NCBI RefSeq assembly: GCF_900116145.1
Contig: NZ_FPAB01000004.1
Coordinates: 631,635-695,634 of the forward strand
DNA length: 64,000 nucleotides
Source of the DNA: Streptomyces harbinensis
Lineage (GTDB): Bacteria > Actinomycetota > Actinomycetes > Streptomycetales > Streptomycetaceae
Reading direction: 5' to 3'
This document shows positions 33,587-43,705 of this stretch, one piece after another. Below the pieces are notes generated by a model. It did not search any database, was not told where the DNA came from, and was given only the letters and a program-made list of their open reading frames with translations. The first letter of the stretch is position 1. The number at the start of each line of letters is the position of its first letter. The position numbers and the translations under genes were made by a program.

Positions 33587-35095
33587 TCACTTGGGTACCG
33601 TCAGAGCCTGCGCGCTGTTGAAGTAGCGCTCGTACTGTTCCTCGGTGACCTCCAGCGGAGGGTACCGGTCGCCCCACGGATTGCCGAGAATGACCTTTCC
33701 GTCCTCGAATCCCTTCACGTAGTAGACGTGCCGGGTGGAGAAACTGTTGCCCCACTCCTCCGGGATGTCGTCGCCGTCGGTACCGGTGGCCACGATGACC
33801 GGCTGCCCGCTGTTGAAGGCATCCCGCATGTCGGAGAAGCCGTCGCCGATGCTCTCCGACTCGTTGCCCGTGAGATAAGGCGGTGCCTGTTCGGTGAAGT
33901 CCCACTCGATGGCGCCGTAGGTGCCTCGTTCGGCCCGGTCGAAGGCGGGGTCGTCCTGGTATCCGTCGGGCGCGCCGCCCTGGTCCTCCCCGTACATCAG
34001 CGCGAACGCCTTCTCGTAGTAGGCCGGCCAGGTCTCGCCGTTCCCGTAGGCCGACATCGGGTTGCCGTTCTCGTCCATCGGTAGTTCCGGAGTGACCGTC
34101 ACCCAGCGCAGGTTGCCGTGCTCGTCCCAGATGCGGACGTCCACGGTGCCGTTGGGGTTCTGCCGCAGTCCGTCCTGGATGAACTGCGGGTCGGTCTGGG
34201 TGATGGCCGTCAGCGAAGCGATGTACCAGCAGTCGCCGAAGCGTCCCTGGGAGATGTCGGCAGCCGAGACGAAGGCACCGGTGCCGTCCGGGGCGAACAG
34301 CGGATCGGTCGGCACTCCCCACCGCATGCCGTTGGCGGACTCCCCGTTCTGGGAATTCTCGCCCATGAGGTAGGCGTCGGTGGAGGTGAAGTCGGGCTGC
34401 ACCCAGGGAAAGGCGTTGACGAGCTTGTCCAGGTTGCGTTTGTCGACAGCCGCCAGCAGCCCGCTGAGGTGATCGCGGCGCTGATCCTCGGGGATACCGT
34501 TCTGCTCGCGGGTGATCAGACTCCAGAAGCCCGTTTCCTCGTCGGTGAGCAGATCGTTGTACCGCTCCAGGTCTGCCGGTGGCACCTTGGCGACGAACAG
34601 ATCCAGCTCGACCGCCGTGAGACCGTCGAGTTGGCTCATGATCCGCTCCAGCTCGTCGCGGTTGCCGTTGCTGCCGAAGTCCTGGCCGTCCAAGCCCTCC
34701 AGGGCCGTCAGTGCCTCCTCGATGTCCTCGGCGTTCGGAGGGTCCTCGTCGGCGAACAGCAGGCGGTCCGGGATCCGGTACCCGGCGTCGGCCAGGTCCC
34801 GGCAGCCGTCGATCTGCTCCCGCCGGCGATCGATCTCCCCGGCCGTCCGCTCCAGCGAACCGGCGAGGGAACCGGGCAGTGAGACGTATGCGCTGAAGAG
34901 GCCACCGATCCCTCCCCAGCCCAGCACACTGGACAGGGCGGGGTCCCGGGTGGCTGGCTCGTTGTCGAGGTGCTCGCCCGCCTCCCTCAGCACCTCACGC
35001 AGCTCTCTGTGCAGATCGTGTGCGCCACCGCTGAGTTCGGACAGATGTGTGGAGAGCTGGCCCAGCCGCTCGATGTCGAAGCCGCGGAAGGTCAT
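33587..35095 (-). CDS. Calpain-family (C2) cysteine protease with WXG-type N-terminus
   Basis: A 502-residue protein with two parts. Residues 1-105 are helical with a glycine-rich turn (LGWGGIGGLFSAY), like the leading domains of type VII-secreted toxins. Residues about 255-500 form a calpain catalytic core with all active-site residues: oxyanion Gln283 and Cys289 in QGRFGDCWYIASL, His456 in TRHVYYVKG and Asn472 in LGNPWG. No calcium-binding C2-like domain follows. There is no signal peptide, so export would need the type VII route, consistent with the WXG100-like protein encoded 3 bases upstream. Likely role is a secreted protease, possibly an effector; target unknown. Confidence 0.88.
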   Translation of the reverse strand: MTFRGFDIERLGQLSTHLSELSGGAHDLHRELREVLREAGEHLDNEPATRDPALSSVLGWGGIGGLFSAYVSLPGSLAGSLERTAGEIDRRREQIDGCRDLADAGYRIPDRLLFADEDPPNAEDIEEALTALEGLDGQDFGSNGNRDELERIMSQLDGLTAVELDLFVAKVPPADLERYNDLLTDEETGFWSLITREQNGIPEDQRRDHLSGLLAAVDKRNLDKLVNAFPWVQPDFTSTDAYLMGENSQNGESANGMRWGVPTDPLFAPDGTGAFVSAADISQGRFGDCWYIASLTAITQTDPQFIQDGLRQNPNGTVDVRIWDEHGNLRWVTVTPELPMDENGNPMSAYGNGETWPAYYEKAFALMYGEDQGGAPDGYQDDPAFDRAERGTYGAIEWDFTEQAPPYLTGNESESIGDGFSDMRDAFNSGQPVIVATGTDGDDIPEEWGNSFSTRHVYYVKGFEDGKVILGNPWGDRYPPLEVTEEQYERYFNSAQALTVPK

Positions 35096-35098
35096 GGC

Positions 35099-35410
35099 CT
35101 ACTCCCCCTCCTCGTCGGCGCGCTCGTCCAACTGCGTTGCGGCGGAATCCCAGCGCCTCGCATCGTCCGTCAGCGCTTCGGACATGCCACGCAGGGAGCC
35201 CTGCAACTCGGCGAGTTCCTCCGTGGTGGTCTCCGCGTACGGCCCCTTCCACAAGGGTGGGTCGCTGCTCTGGGCCGTGGTGACGGCCGTGCTGAGGTAG
35301 GAGTCCAGCACACCGGCCACCCTGCGTGCCTCGCGCGCGCACTCGCGCAGCTTCTCGGCGCGGCGGCGCAGCTCTGCCGCGGACTCTCCGGTTGTTGTGC
35401 CGTTTGTCAA
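35099..35410 (-). CDS. WXG100-like small helical protein
   Basis: A 103-residue all-helical protein predicted as a helical hairpin: helix 1 around ESAAELRRRAEKLRECAREA, a central PLWKGPYAET turn with W followed by G two residues on (WKG), then helix 2 with ELAELQGSLRGMSEALTDDA. That layout is the WXG100/EsxA pattern used for type VII export partners. The TTG at 35410 is chosen for its GGGGGA ribosome-binding site; TTG 35437 is an alternative. The calpain gene follows after 3 bases. Confidence 0.72.
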   Translation of the reverse strand: MTNGTTTGESAAELRRRAEKLRECAREARRVAGVLDSYLSTAVTTAQSSDPPLWKGPYAETTTEELAELQGSLRGMSEALTDDARRWDSAATQLDERADEEGE

Positions 35411-35552
35411 CGGATCCCCCAACCGTGGACGTAGCAATGCCTGATCCGCGTCACCTTACGCGCGGTTGAATGGGCTAGTGGGTCAACCCGTTCGTGGGAA
35501 CGCTTTGTTCCAGGATCATGACCGTTCTCGCACATTGTGATGGGCTGCCCGC

Positions 35553-36503
35553 ATGAGAGTGCGTGCGCTGGTCGCGGGTGTGATGCTGTCCGTTCTCCTC
35601 GCCGGGTGCGGGGGCGGCGGCGACAGTGGGGGGAGCCGGACCGAGGGGGGCGGGGACGGCGACAGCACCGAGACGTCGCCGTTCACCGGGGAGGAGACCG
35701 GCACGGGGCCCGTACTCGCCGTCAAGGTGGACAACGCGCCGCAGGCCAGGCCGCAGGTGGGGCTCGGGGACGCGGACATCGTCTACGCCGAGCAGGTCGA
35801 GGCGGGGCTGAGCCGCTTCCTGGTGATCTTCTCCGGGACGCTGCCGGACGAGGTGGGCCCGGTGCGTTCCGCGCGGCAGTCGGATCTGGAGCTGCTGCGG
35901 CAGTTCGGTACGCCGGCGCTCGCCTACTCCGGGGTGCAGAGCGCGCTCCAGCCCGAGCTGGACGACGCCCGGCTGATCCAGCTCACGCCCGGCATGGCGC
36001 CCGAGGCGTACGAGCGGCTGGAGGACCGGGAGGCGCCGCACAATCTGTTCGGCCGGCCGAAGGAGCTGCTGGCCGCCGCCCCGGACGCCTCCGACGCCGC
36101 CGACATCGGGTTCCGGTTCGGTGACGCGCCCGCGAGCGGCGGTACGGACACCTCCGAGGAGACCGTCTCCTTCCCCGCCGCCTCCTTCGGCTTCTCCTGG
36201 TCGGCCGATGACGGGCACTGGAAGGTGTCGCTGGACGGGGACGAGACCGACCTGACGCCGGCCACCGTCGTCATCCAGCACGTGAGCATCACGCAGTCGG
36301 AGTTCCACGACAGCTCCGGCGCGTTCACCCCCTTGACCCGCACCACCGGCGAGGGCACCGCGCTCGTGCTGCGCGACGGGAAGGCGTACGAGGGCCGCTG
36401 GTCCCGGCCGGACGCCGACTCCGGGACGACCTTCACCACCCCGGACGGTGAGCCGCTGCGGTTCGCCACCGGCCAGGTCTGGGTGCTGCTGACCGAGGGC
36501 TGA
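35553..36503 (+). CDS. DUF3048-domain (YerB-like) lipoprotein
   Basis: A 316-residue lipoprotein with lipobox VLLAGC at residue 19, a low-complexity linker, then the DUF3048 domain with its hallmarks VLAVKVDNAPQARPQVGL, ADIVYAEQVEAGLSRFL and GPVRSARQSD, ending in the C-terminal subdomain with TTGEGTALVLRDGKAYEGRW (in part). Family members of the YerB type are envelope-associated; their function is unsettled. The gene is divergent from the calpain operon and separated from it by 142 bases. Confidence 0.9.
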   Translation: MRVRALVAGVMLSVLLAGCGGGGDSGGSRTEGGGDGDSTETSPFTGEETGTGPVLAVKVDNAPQARPQVGLGDADIVYAEQVEAGLSRFLVIFSGTLPDEVGPVRSARQSDLELLRQFGTPALAYSGVQSALQPELDDARLIQLTPGMAPEAYERLEDREAPHNLFGRPKELLAAAPDASDAADIGFRFGDAPASGGTDTSEETVSFPAASFGFSWSADDGHWKVSLDGDETDLTPATVVIQHVSITQSEFHDSSGAFTPLTRTTGEGTALVLRDGKAYEGRWSRPDADSGTTFTTPDGEPLRFATGQVWVLLTEG

Positions 36504-36651
36504 GCGACACCATCGGCGGTACCGGACGGGTTGTCATACCGGCGTCCATGCCGCCAAGCCGGTGGTGTCGCGTGCGCTGACGGAGTGTTGGACGCCTCGT
36601 GCGGAGCACTCCAGCGGGCGCCCCAGGTGGCGGGTAGACAAGATGATCAGT

Positions 36652-37674
36652 ATGACCCTCAGTCTTGACCACCTCCGCCGTTGCACCGTGGCCGCCGACC
36701 TGGGCGCCTCCCGCACCCGCATCTACCTCAAGCAGTCAGGACTCATCGTCGACGAACCGTCCGTCGTCGCCGTCAACACCAAGACCGGCGCCCTCCTCGC
36801 CGTCGGCTCCCCCGCCGAGCGGATGGCCGGCCGCACCCCCGCCAACATCCGCGTGGTGCGCCCCATCAACGGCGGCACCGTCGTCGACATCGACATGGCC
36901 CAGCGCATGCTGCGCGCCATGGTCGGCCCCAAGCTGCGCCGCGCCTTCCGCCGCAAGCCGCTGCTGCGCGCCGCCGTGTGCATCCCGCACGACGCCGACC
37001 CGCTCGCCCGCCGCGCCGCGCTGGAGACCCTCATCGGGCTCGGCGCCCGCCGCGTCGAACTCGTCGACTCCCTCGTCACCGCCGGCATCGGCTGCGGGCT
37101 CCCGGTCGAGCAGCCCGAGGCCACCATGATCGTGCAGGTCGGCGCGGCCACCACCCAGGTCGCGGTGCTCTCCCTCGGCTCCATCGTCGCCGCCGAGAAG
37201 GTGCCGATCGGCGGCGAGACCTTCGACCGCGCGCTCGTCCAGCACCTGCGCAACCAGCACGAACTCCTGCTGCCCTCGCTGGCGGTGCGCCCCCTGCACC
37301 AGGTGCTCAACGGCGAGATGCCGCAGGTCACCGAGGTGCACGGGCGCGATGTCGCCACCGGCCTGGCCCGCACCGTCAAGGTCGACCCCGAGAGCCTGCG
37401 GCTGGCCGTCCGCACCCCGCTCACCTCCCTCCTGGACGCCATCCGCGCCGTCCTGCACCGCTGCCCGCCCGACCTGGTGGCCGACCTCGCCGACCGGGGC
37501 ATCATGCTCACCGGCGGCGCCGCCCAGCTGCCCGGTCTTGACACCACGCTGCGCGAGAACACCGGCATGCCGGTGAACGTCGCCGAGGACCCGGGACTGT
37601 GCGCCGTGCAGGGCCTCGGCGCGATGCTGGAGGGCCGGGTCCGGCCCGTGGCCGTCCCCGAGCCGGCGAACTGA
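36652..37674 (+). CDS. MreB/Mbl-like actin homologue
   Basis: A 340-residue member of the MreB/Hsp70 actin fold. It shows phosphate-1 [33 protein letters not shown], phosphate-2 [16 protein letters not shown] and the adenosine motif [12 protein letters not shown]. The usual MreB DIGGGT phrase is altered to QVGAATT, like the second Mbl-type proteins of streptomycetes, which act in spore-wall formation rather than in growth. It stands alone, not next to mreC or mreD. ATG 36652 is chosen over 36643 and 36562 because it matches the family N-terminus MTxSLxxLRR. Confidence 0.88.
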   Translation: MTLSLDHLRRCTVAADLGASRTRIYLKQSGLIVDEPSVVAVNTKTGALLAVGSPAERMAGRTPANIRVVRPINGGTVVDIDMAQRMLRAMVGPKLRRAFRRKPLLRAAVCIPHDADPLARRAALETLIGLGARRVELVDSLVTAGIGCGLPVEQPEATMIVQVGAATTQVAVLSLGSIVAAEKVPIGGETFDRALVQHLRNQHELLLPSLAVRPLHQVLNGEMPQVTEVHGRDVATGLARTVKVDPESLRLAVRTPLTSLLDAIRAVLHRCPPDLVADLADRGIMLTGGAAQLPGLDTTLRENTGMPVNVAEDPGLCAVQGLGAMLEGRVRPVAVPEPAN

Positions 37675-37718
37675 CCGGCCGTGGCCGGCGAGGGCACCGG
37701 CGCTAACATGGCGCCACC

Positions 37719-38147
37719 ATGGACAACCCCGGGCCGCCGCGTCGGGCCGCAGCGCCGTCGCCCACGGTGGTACTCGCCGTGGCGCTGGGCGGCGGCCTGG
37801 GCGCGACGGCCCGGTACGGCGCGACGCGGCTGTGGGACGTGCCCGTCGAGACCGGTTTCCCCTGGACGATTCTCGCGGTCAACACCCTCGGGTGTGCCCT
37901 CATCGGGGCGCTGATGGTGATCACCGAGGAGCGCGGGCACCGGCTGGCACGGCCCTTCCTGGGCACCGGCGTGCTGGGCGGGTTCACCACCTTCTCCGCG
38001 TACGCCGGGGGCGCCCGCACCCTGACGGACGCGGGGCGGGTGGGCCCGGCGCTCGGCTATCTGGTGCTGACCCTGGCCGCCGCGATGGCCGCCGTGTGGG
38101 CCGGGACGGCGGCCACCCGGTCCCTGCGCGCGGGGAGTCGGCCGTGA
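37719..38147 (+). CDS. crcB: Fluoride channel CrcB/Fluc, subunit 1
   Basis: A 142-residue four-helix membrane protein of the Fluc family. It carries [23 protein letters not shown] and the signature [15 protein letters not shown]. The leading 17 residues are a proline-rich extension. Two Fluc subunits of opposite orientation often make a heterodimer that exports fluoride; the second is at 38473. TAACAT is placed 9 bases before the ATG. Its stop overlaps the DUF190 start. Confidence 0.92.
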   Translation: MDNPGPPRRAAAPSPTVVLAVALGGGLGATARYGATRLWDVPVETGFPWTILAVNTLGCALIGALMVITEERGHRLARPFLGTGVLGGFTTFSAYAGGARTLTDAGRVGPALGYLVLTLAAAMAAVWAGTAATRSLRAGSRP

Positions 38148-38476
38148 GCGGCGGCCCCGCCCCGGTCACCGGGCTGCGGCTGACGGTGCTGCTCGGCGAG
38201 GGCGACACCTACGGGCACCGGCCGCTGTACAGCGAGATCGTGCACCGCGCGCACTACGCCCGGCTGGCCGGCGCGAGCGTCTTCCGGGGGATCGAGGGGT
38301 TCGGCGCGTCCTCGCTGATCCACACCACCCGGCTGCTGTCGCTGAGCGAGGAACTGCCGGTCGCGGTGGTCATCGTGGACGTGGCGGAACGGGTGCGGGC
38401 GTTCGTGGCGGAGCTGCGGGAACTGGTGGGTGAGTCGCTGGTGGCATGGATGGACGAGGTGGAGATCGTCCGGTGA
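38144..38476 (+). CDS. DUF190-domain protein
   Basis: A 110-residue PII-like fold protein of the DUF190 family: [32 protein letters not shown] and [15 protein letters not shown]. It is encoded between and overlaps two crcB genes (GTGA overlaps on both sides), an arrangement repeatedly found in bacteria, so it probably modulates fluoride export. Direct evidence for its function is lacking. Confidence 0.92.
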   Translation: MSGGPAPVTGLRLTVLLGEGDTYGHRPLYSEIVHRAHYARLAGASVFRGIEGFGASSLIHTTRLLSLSEELPVAVVIVDVAERVRAFVAELRELVGESLVAWMDEVEIVR

Positions 38477-38844
38477 ACTGGGTACTGGTGCTGGTGGGCG
38501 GCATGGTGGGCGCGCCGCTGCGCTATCTGACCGACCGCGCGGTGCAGGCGCGGCACGACCAGGTGTTCCCGTGGGGCACGCTGACGGTGAATCTGACCGG
38601 CTGTCTGCTGTTCGGCGCGCTGACCGGCGCGGCGGCGGCCGGGGCCGCCTCCTCCGAGGTACAGCTGCTGCTCGGCACCGGGCTGCTGGGCGCGCTGACC
38701 ACGTACTCCACCTTCTCCTACGAGACGCTGCGGCTGGCCGAGTCCGGGGCCCGGCTGCTCGCCGCCCTCAACATGGCGGTGAGCGTCGTCGCCGGCACCG
38801 GCGCCGTCTTCGCGGCGCACGCCGTGGTGCAGCGGCTGCTGTAA
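38473..38844 (+). CDS. crcB: Fluoride channel CrcB/Fluc, subunit 2
   Basis: A 123-residue four-helix Fluc protein with [28 protein letters not shown] and [17 protein letters not shown]. The GTG at 38473 overlaps the DUF190 stop by four bases. Together with the protein at 37719 it probably forms a heterodimeric channel. Confidence 0.92.
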   Translation: MNWVLVLVGGMVGAPLRYLTDRAVQARHDQVFPWGTLTVNLTGCLLFGALTGAAAAGAASSEVQLLLGTGLLGALTTYSTFSYETLRLAESGARLLAALNMAVSVVAGTGAVFAAHAVVQRLL

Positions 38845-38870
38845 CCACCGGCGGCGCGGCGCCCGGGCCC

Positions 38871-40004
38871 TCAGAGCGTCACCCCGTGATCGCGCAGCCA
38901 CGGCGCCGGGTCGATGGCCGAGCCGACGTACGGGGTGAGGCGGATCTCGAAGTGCAGGTGCGGCCCGGTGGAGTTGCCGGTGCTGCCGGAGCGGCCCAGA
39001 CGCTGCCCGACCGCGATGTACTGGCCCTGCGCCACCTCGGTCACCGACAGATGGGCGTACTGGCTGTAGTAGCCGTTGCCGTGGTCGATGATCACGGCGT
39101 TGCCGAACGCGTCGCCGCAGGTCACCGACACCACCGTGCCCGAGCCCACCGCCCGCACCGGGGTGCCGGTGGGCACCGCGAAGTCCTGGCCGGTGTGGGC
39201 CGATGACCACATCCCGCCGTGCTGGGCGAAGGACGCGGACAGCGTGTACGTCTCCACCGGCGCCACCCAGGACGCCCCGCCGCCGGCCGGCTGGGCCAGC
39301 TCGTCCGTGTCGCGCACCGCGCTCACGCAGTCGCCGCCGGCCGGCGCGGGCGGAGCGGGCAGCGGCGCCGCCGCCCGCTGCCGGGCGGCGCGCGAGGCCC
39401 GGGCCTCCCGCTCGGCCTGGAGTTCGCGCAGTTCGGTCAGCCGCGCCTCGGCCGCCGCCAGCTTCCGCTCGACCTCCTCGCGGATCTCCCGCTGCCGCTC
39501 GGCCTCCTGCCGCAGTTTCGCCTGGGTGCGGGAGGCGAGCAGTTCGTCCCGGGCCAGCGCCGCCTCGGCCTCCAGCACCTCGTCGAGCAGCCGGCGGGCG
39601 GCGAGGTCGCCGCGCTCCAGCAGGGACACCCGGCGCAGGAAGATGTCGGGGGAGTCGGCCAGTATCAGCCGGGCCAGGCCACCGGAGCCCGCCGAACCGG
39701 TGCGGTACTGCTCACGGGCCCGCTGGCCCGCGATGTCCCGGAGGGCGGAGAGCCGCTCGCGCTCCGCGTCGAGCCGCTCGCGCACCTCGGCCAGTTCGGC
39801 GCGCTGGTCGAGCTGCCGCCGGCGCAGCCGTTCGTGGGTCGCGCTGGCGTCGGCCGCCTCCGCCCGCAGCTCCCTGACCTCCTCGGTCAGGGACTCGGCC
39901 GTCACCGGGGGCTTGGCCACCGCCCGGGGAACGACCGGAGCGGCGGCGGCGAGCACCACCGCGAGGACGACCCCTCGCTGGAATGTACGGATTCGCTGAC
40001 GCAC
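38871..40004 (-). CDS. Secreted M23-family peptidase with coiled coil
   Basis: A 377-residue secreted peptidoglycan peptidase. A signal segment (VVLAVVLAAAAPVVPRAVA) is followed by a long coiled coil (about residues 35-230, rich in E, R, A and L), then the LytM/M23 domain with HTGQDFAVPTGTPV and HLHFEIR carrying the zinc ligands His, Asp and His. This layout is that of NlpD/EnvC- and RipA-associated activators or endopeptidases. The GTG at 40004 begins MRQRIRTFQRG before the signal. Its likely role is cell-wall remodelling in growth or sporulation. Confidence 0.9.
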   Translation of the reverse strand: MRQRIRTFQRGVVLAVVLAAAAPVVPRAVAKPPVTAESLTEEVRELRAEAADASATHERLRRRQLDQRAELAEVRERLDAERERLSALRDIAGQRAREQYRTGSAGSGGLARLILADSPDIFLRRVSLLERGDLAARRLLDEVLEAEAALARDELLASRTQAKLRQEAERQREIREEVERKLAAAEARLTELRELQAEREARASRAARQRAAAPLPAPPAPAGGDCVSAVRDTDELAQPAGGGASWVAPVETYTLSASFAQHGGMWSSAHTGQDFAVPTGTPVRAVGSGTVVSVTCGDAFGNAVIIDHGNGYYSQYAHLSVTEVAQGQYIAVGQRLGRSGSTGNSTGPHLHFEIRLTPYVGSAIDPAPWLRDHGVTL

Positions 40005-40112
40005 GCCGCCGATGCTGGCCCCCGGCAAACCGTTCCTCCGTCGCTGACACACCTTCAGCAGGCAACCGGAACCCGGATGCCGTAGCCGCGCCCGGCTGTC
40101 AGGATGACGCCC

Positions 40113-40661
40113 ATGACCGCACCGCAGATCCTGCACACCGCGTACCTGGACCCGGCCACCCGGACGGAGCTGAGGGCCCTCCTCGACGAGGCGTTCGACG
40201 GCGAGTTCACCGACGAGGACTGGTCGCACACCCTCGGCGGCCTGCACGCGCTGATCCGGGCGGCGGACGGCCGGATCATCGGCCACGGCGCCGTCATCCA
40301 GCGCCGGCTGCTGCACGGCGGCCAAACGATCCGCACCGGCTACCTGGAGGGCGTCGCCGTACGGGCCGGCCACCGCGGACAGGGACACGGCGCGGCCCTG
40401 CTCACCGTCCTGGAGGACATCGTGCGCCGGGCCTACGACCTCGGCGCGCTCGGCTCCTCCGAGGACGCCCGCGCTTTCTACGCGGCGCGCGGCTGGCGGC
40501 AGTGGCAGGGCCCCACCTCCGTACTGACCGCCGAGGGCCCGGCCCCGACCGCCGACGACGACGGCGGGGTGTACGTCCTGCCGGTGCTCCCGCCCGCCGA
40601 CCTGCCGCTCGACCTCGGCGGCGCGCTCTCCTGCGACTGGCGGGACGGCGACGTGTGGTAA
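40113..40661 (+). CDS. Aminoglycoside 2'-N-acetyltransferase-like GNAT protein
   Basis: A 182-residue GNAT protein that matches the AAC(2')-I family over its length: WSHTLGGLHALI, AVIQRRLLHGGQTIRTGYLEGVAVRAG (in part), the acetyl-CoA loop HRGQGHGAAL, GALGSSEDARAFYAARGW and the C-terminal LSCDWRDGDVW. In mycobacteria the chromosomal AAC(2')-Ic has nearly the same closing phrase. Whether this one confers resistance or acetylates another amine is not shown. CAGGAT lies seven bases before ATG 40113 (leaderless); ATG 40104 is possible. Confidence 0.88.
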   Translation: MTAPQILHTAYLDPATRTELRALLDEAFDGEFTDEDWSHTLGGLHALIRAADGRIIGHGAVIQRRLLHGGQTIRTGYLEGVAVRAGHRGQGHGAALLTVLEDIVRRAYDLGALGSSEDARAFYAARGWRQWQGPTSVLTAEGPAPTADDDGGVYVLPVLPPADLPLDLGGALSCDWRDGDVW

Positions 40662-40724
40662 GGGCGGCGTAGGGTCGGTGGCACAGCCATCAAGTCACCC
40701 CTTCATCCAGAAAGCGTGAGACGC

Positions 40725-42146
<1,422 letters not shown>

Positions 42147-42558
42147 CCCGGCACCGTTTCACCTGGTCGGACGGGCCAGGAAGGCGGCCAGGGGCACAGG
42201 GAGGGCACTCGGCTCGGTGAACGCGTACGCGAGGGCCGGGCCGAGGGCCGCGCCCACCGCGTTCCGTGCCGGCCGAGGGGCGCGGGAGCAGGTGGCGTAC
42301 GTCCGCGGAGTGAGCGCCGGGCCCGTCCGAGGTGGACCGCGCCCGGATGTCCGCCCTGGGCTTCGAGCAGCACGCTCGCGTGGCGGTGCCGCGGGAGGTG
42401 GCACTCGTTCTCGGCCGTCCCTCGCATCTCCCCCTGGCCCGGCGTGCCCGGGAACCGATGTTCTCTGCGGCCCACAGCGAAGGGTTCGCCCCTGGCACGG
42501 GCCACACCCGCCCGAGCGGAGGACCGGGCGATGACTTCGCGCCCGCCGGGCCACGGTC
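42147..42558. other. Gene-free stretch with possible gene remnant
   Basis: About 410 bases without a convincing gene. Codon-position bias is poor in all frames. On the minus strand the end of an open frame reads AVGAALGPALAYAFTEPSAL before a stop near 42159, a hydrophobic phrase that could be a remnant of a lost protein, but nothing upstream of it fits. No hairpin terminator stands out after lpdA. Confidence 0.4.
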
Positions 42559-43044
42559 TCACCCCTGGGACGGGGCACTGCGGGTCCGGTCGGAGGCCGG
42601 CCAGACGTAGGGCAGGTCGTCTCGCACGCCGGGGAACGTCTGCGAATAGTGCTCGGGATTCTTGCGAAGCAGGGCCGATTGGTGACTTCGGTGGAAGGCC
42701 GGGTCGCCGAGCCAGGGCGGCAGTTCACCCGCTGCGGCGAGCTCCGGCTGCGAGCGCGGCCCGTCGATGCCGGTGCCCGTCCGGAGTTCGCGGCGCAGCA
42801 AGGACCGGCAGGTGTCCGCGTGGCCGACCGCGCACCACTCGTGGCAGATGTCGAGTCCGTACCGCGTCAGCGCTTCCTCGTACCCCGTCCACATGCGGAC
42901 CGCCGGATGCCGCCGCCAGCCGTATCCGGGAACGACGAGGCCCCTCAGCACCTGAAGCGCCTCCACCCGCTGCTTGCCCAGCCGCCGCGTGTCCAGCGTC
43001 CGGGCGGTCGCCGCGAAGTCGGGGAAAGGGAGGAATGTCTGCAT
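42559..43044 (-). CDS. MSMEG_6728-family protein
   Basis: A 161-residue protein of the family named after MSMEG_6728, related by fold annotation to pyrimidine-dimer glycosylases. The hallmark N-terminus MQTFLPFPDFAATARTLDTR continues LGKQRVEALQVLRGL, and the C-terminal half has SHQSALLRKNPEHY and VWPASDR. The family is common in actinobacteria; its function is not established, with DNA repair as a guess. The ATG at 43044 starts exactly at the conserved domain. Confidence 0.85.
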   Translation of the reverse strand: MQTFLPFPDFAATARTLDTRRLGKQRVEALQVLRGLVVPGYGWRRHPAVRMWTGYEEALTRYGLDICHEWCAVGHADTCRSLLRRELRTGTGIDGPRSQPELAAAGELPPWLGDPAFHRSHQSALLRKNPEHYSQTFPGVRDDLPYVWPASDRTRSAPSQG

Positions 43045-43334
43045 ACCACCGGCCTGTCCCTCCCGTTCCCGGCGTGTCACTCGGAGGAGGGAGCGGGGGC
43101 TCTGGTTGTGGCGTCGTCGCCGGACGGGTCGTCGCGGGGGGAGAAGGAATCCGGGAGCGCTCACGCCCACTTTCCGGCAAAAGCGCGGCCGGTCATCGGC
43201 ATCGCTGAGCGGAAAGAGGCTGAAATCGTTGTCGTCGTCCACAAGGGAGTGGCGCTCGACACGCTGTCCGCGGCGATATCTTGCTGCCCGTTCCGCTCAC
43301 GGCCGGAGCCTTGCGGACGGGCCGGGGTGAGTCG

Positions 43335-43553
43335 TCAGTCCTTTTCGTATTGCGACAGGGCGATGCCGAGCCCGAAAAAGGTCGGGGCCCACTCTCCCAC
43401 GAAGATCCCCCAGCGGTCGGCACGGTCCAATCCCTGCCCCGGCTCCTTTTTCAGTGAGCTCAGCCAGACAAGGACCGACAGGCCGATGGAGCCGACGGCG
43501 GCGGAGTAGGCATGCTCGCTGCGCACACCCATTTCGTGGAGTTTCTTGACCAT
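43335..43553 (-). CDS. Small membrane protein of unknown function
   Basis: A 72-residue protein with two hydrophobic stretches (AYSAAVGSIGLSVLVWLSSL and GIFVGEWAPTFFGLGIALS). GGAGG lies eight bases upstream of the ATG, a good ribosome-binding site. DNA here is lower in GC than the neighbours. I do not recognise a family. Confidence 0.65.
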   Translation of the reverse strand: MVKKLHEMGVRSEHAYSAAVGSIGLSVLVWLSSLKKEPGQGLDRADRWGIFVGEWAPTFFGLGIALSQYEKD

Positions 43554-43705
43554 CACGTCAGCCTCCTGGATTGTCGTCGCGTCTCGCGTCTCGCGTTCCG
43601 CCTATCCACAACGTTATGGCATGATCGGCGGGCCCGCCATTCGAATCCGCGCGACGATCCGGCGATTGCCGCCGCGACGCCCAGGGACACCGCCTCGCGC
43701 GCCGT

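Noticed and set aside
36652..37674. The main MreB cytoskeleton protein of the mre operon
   Set aside because: There is no mreC, mreD, pbp2 or rodA next to it, and the phosphate-2 motif is altered as in Mbl-type second copies.
37675..37718. A fluoride riboswitch before crcB
   Set aside because: The gap is only 44 bases and lacks the conserved riboswitch pseudoknot pattern.
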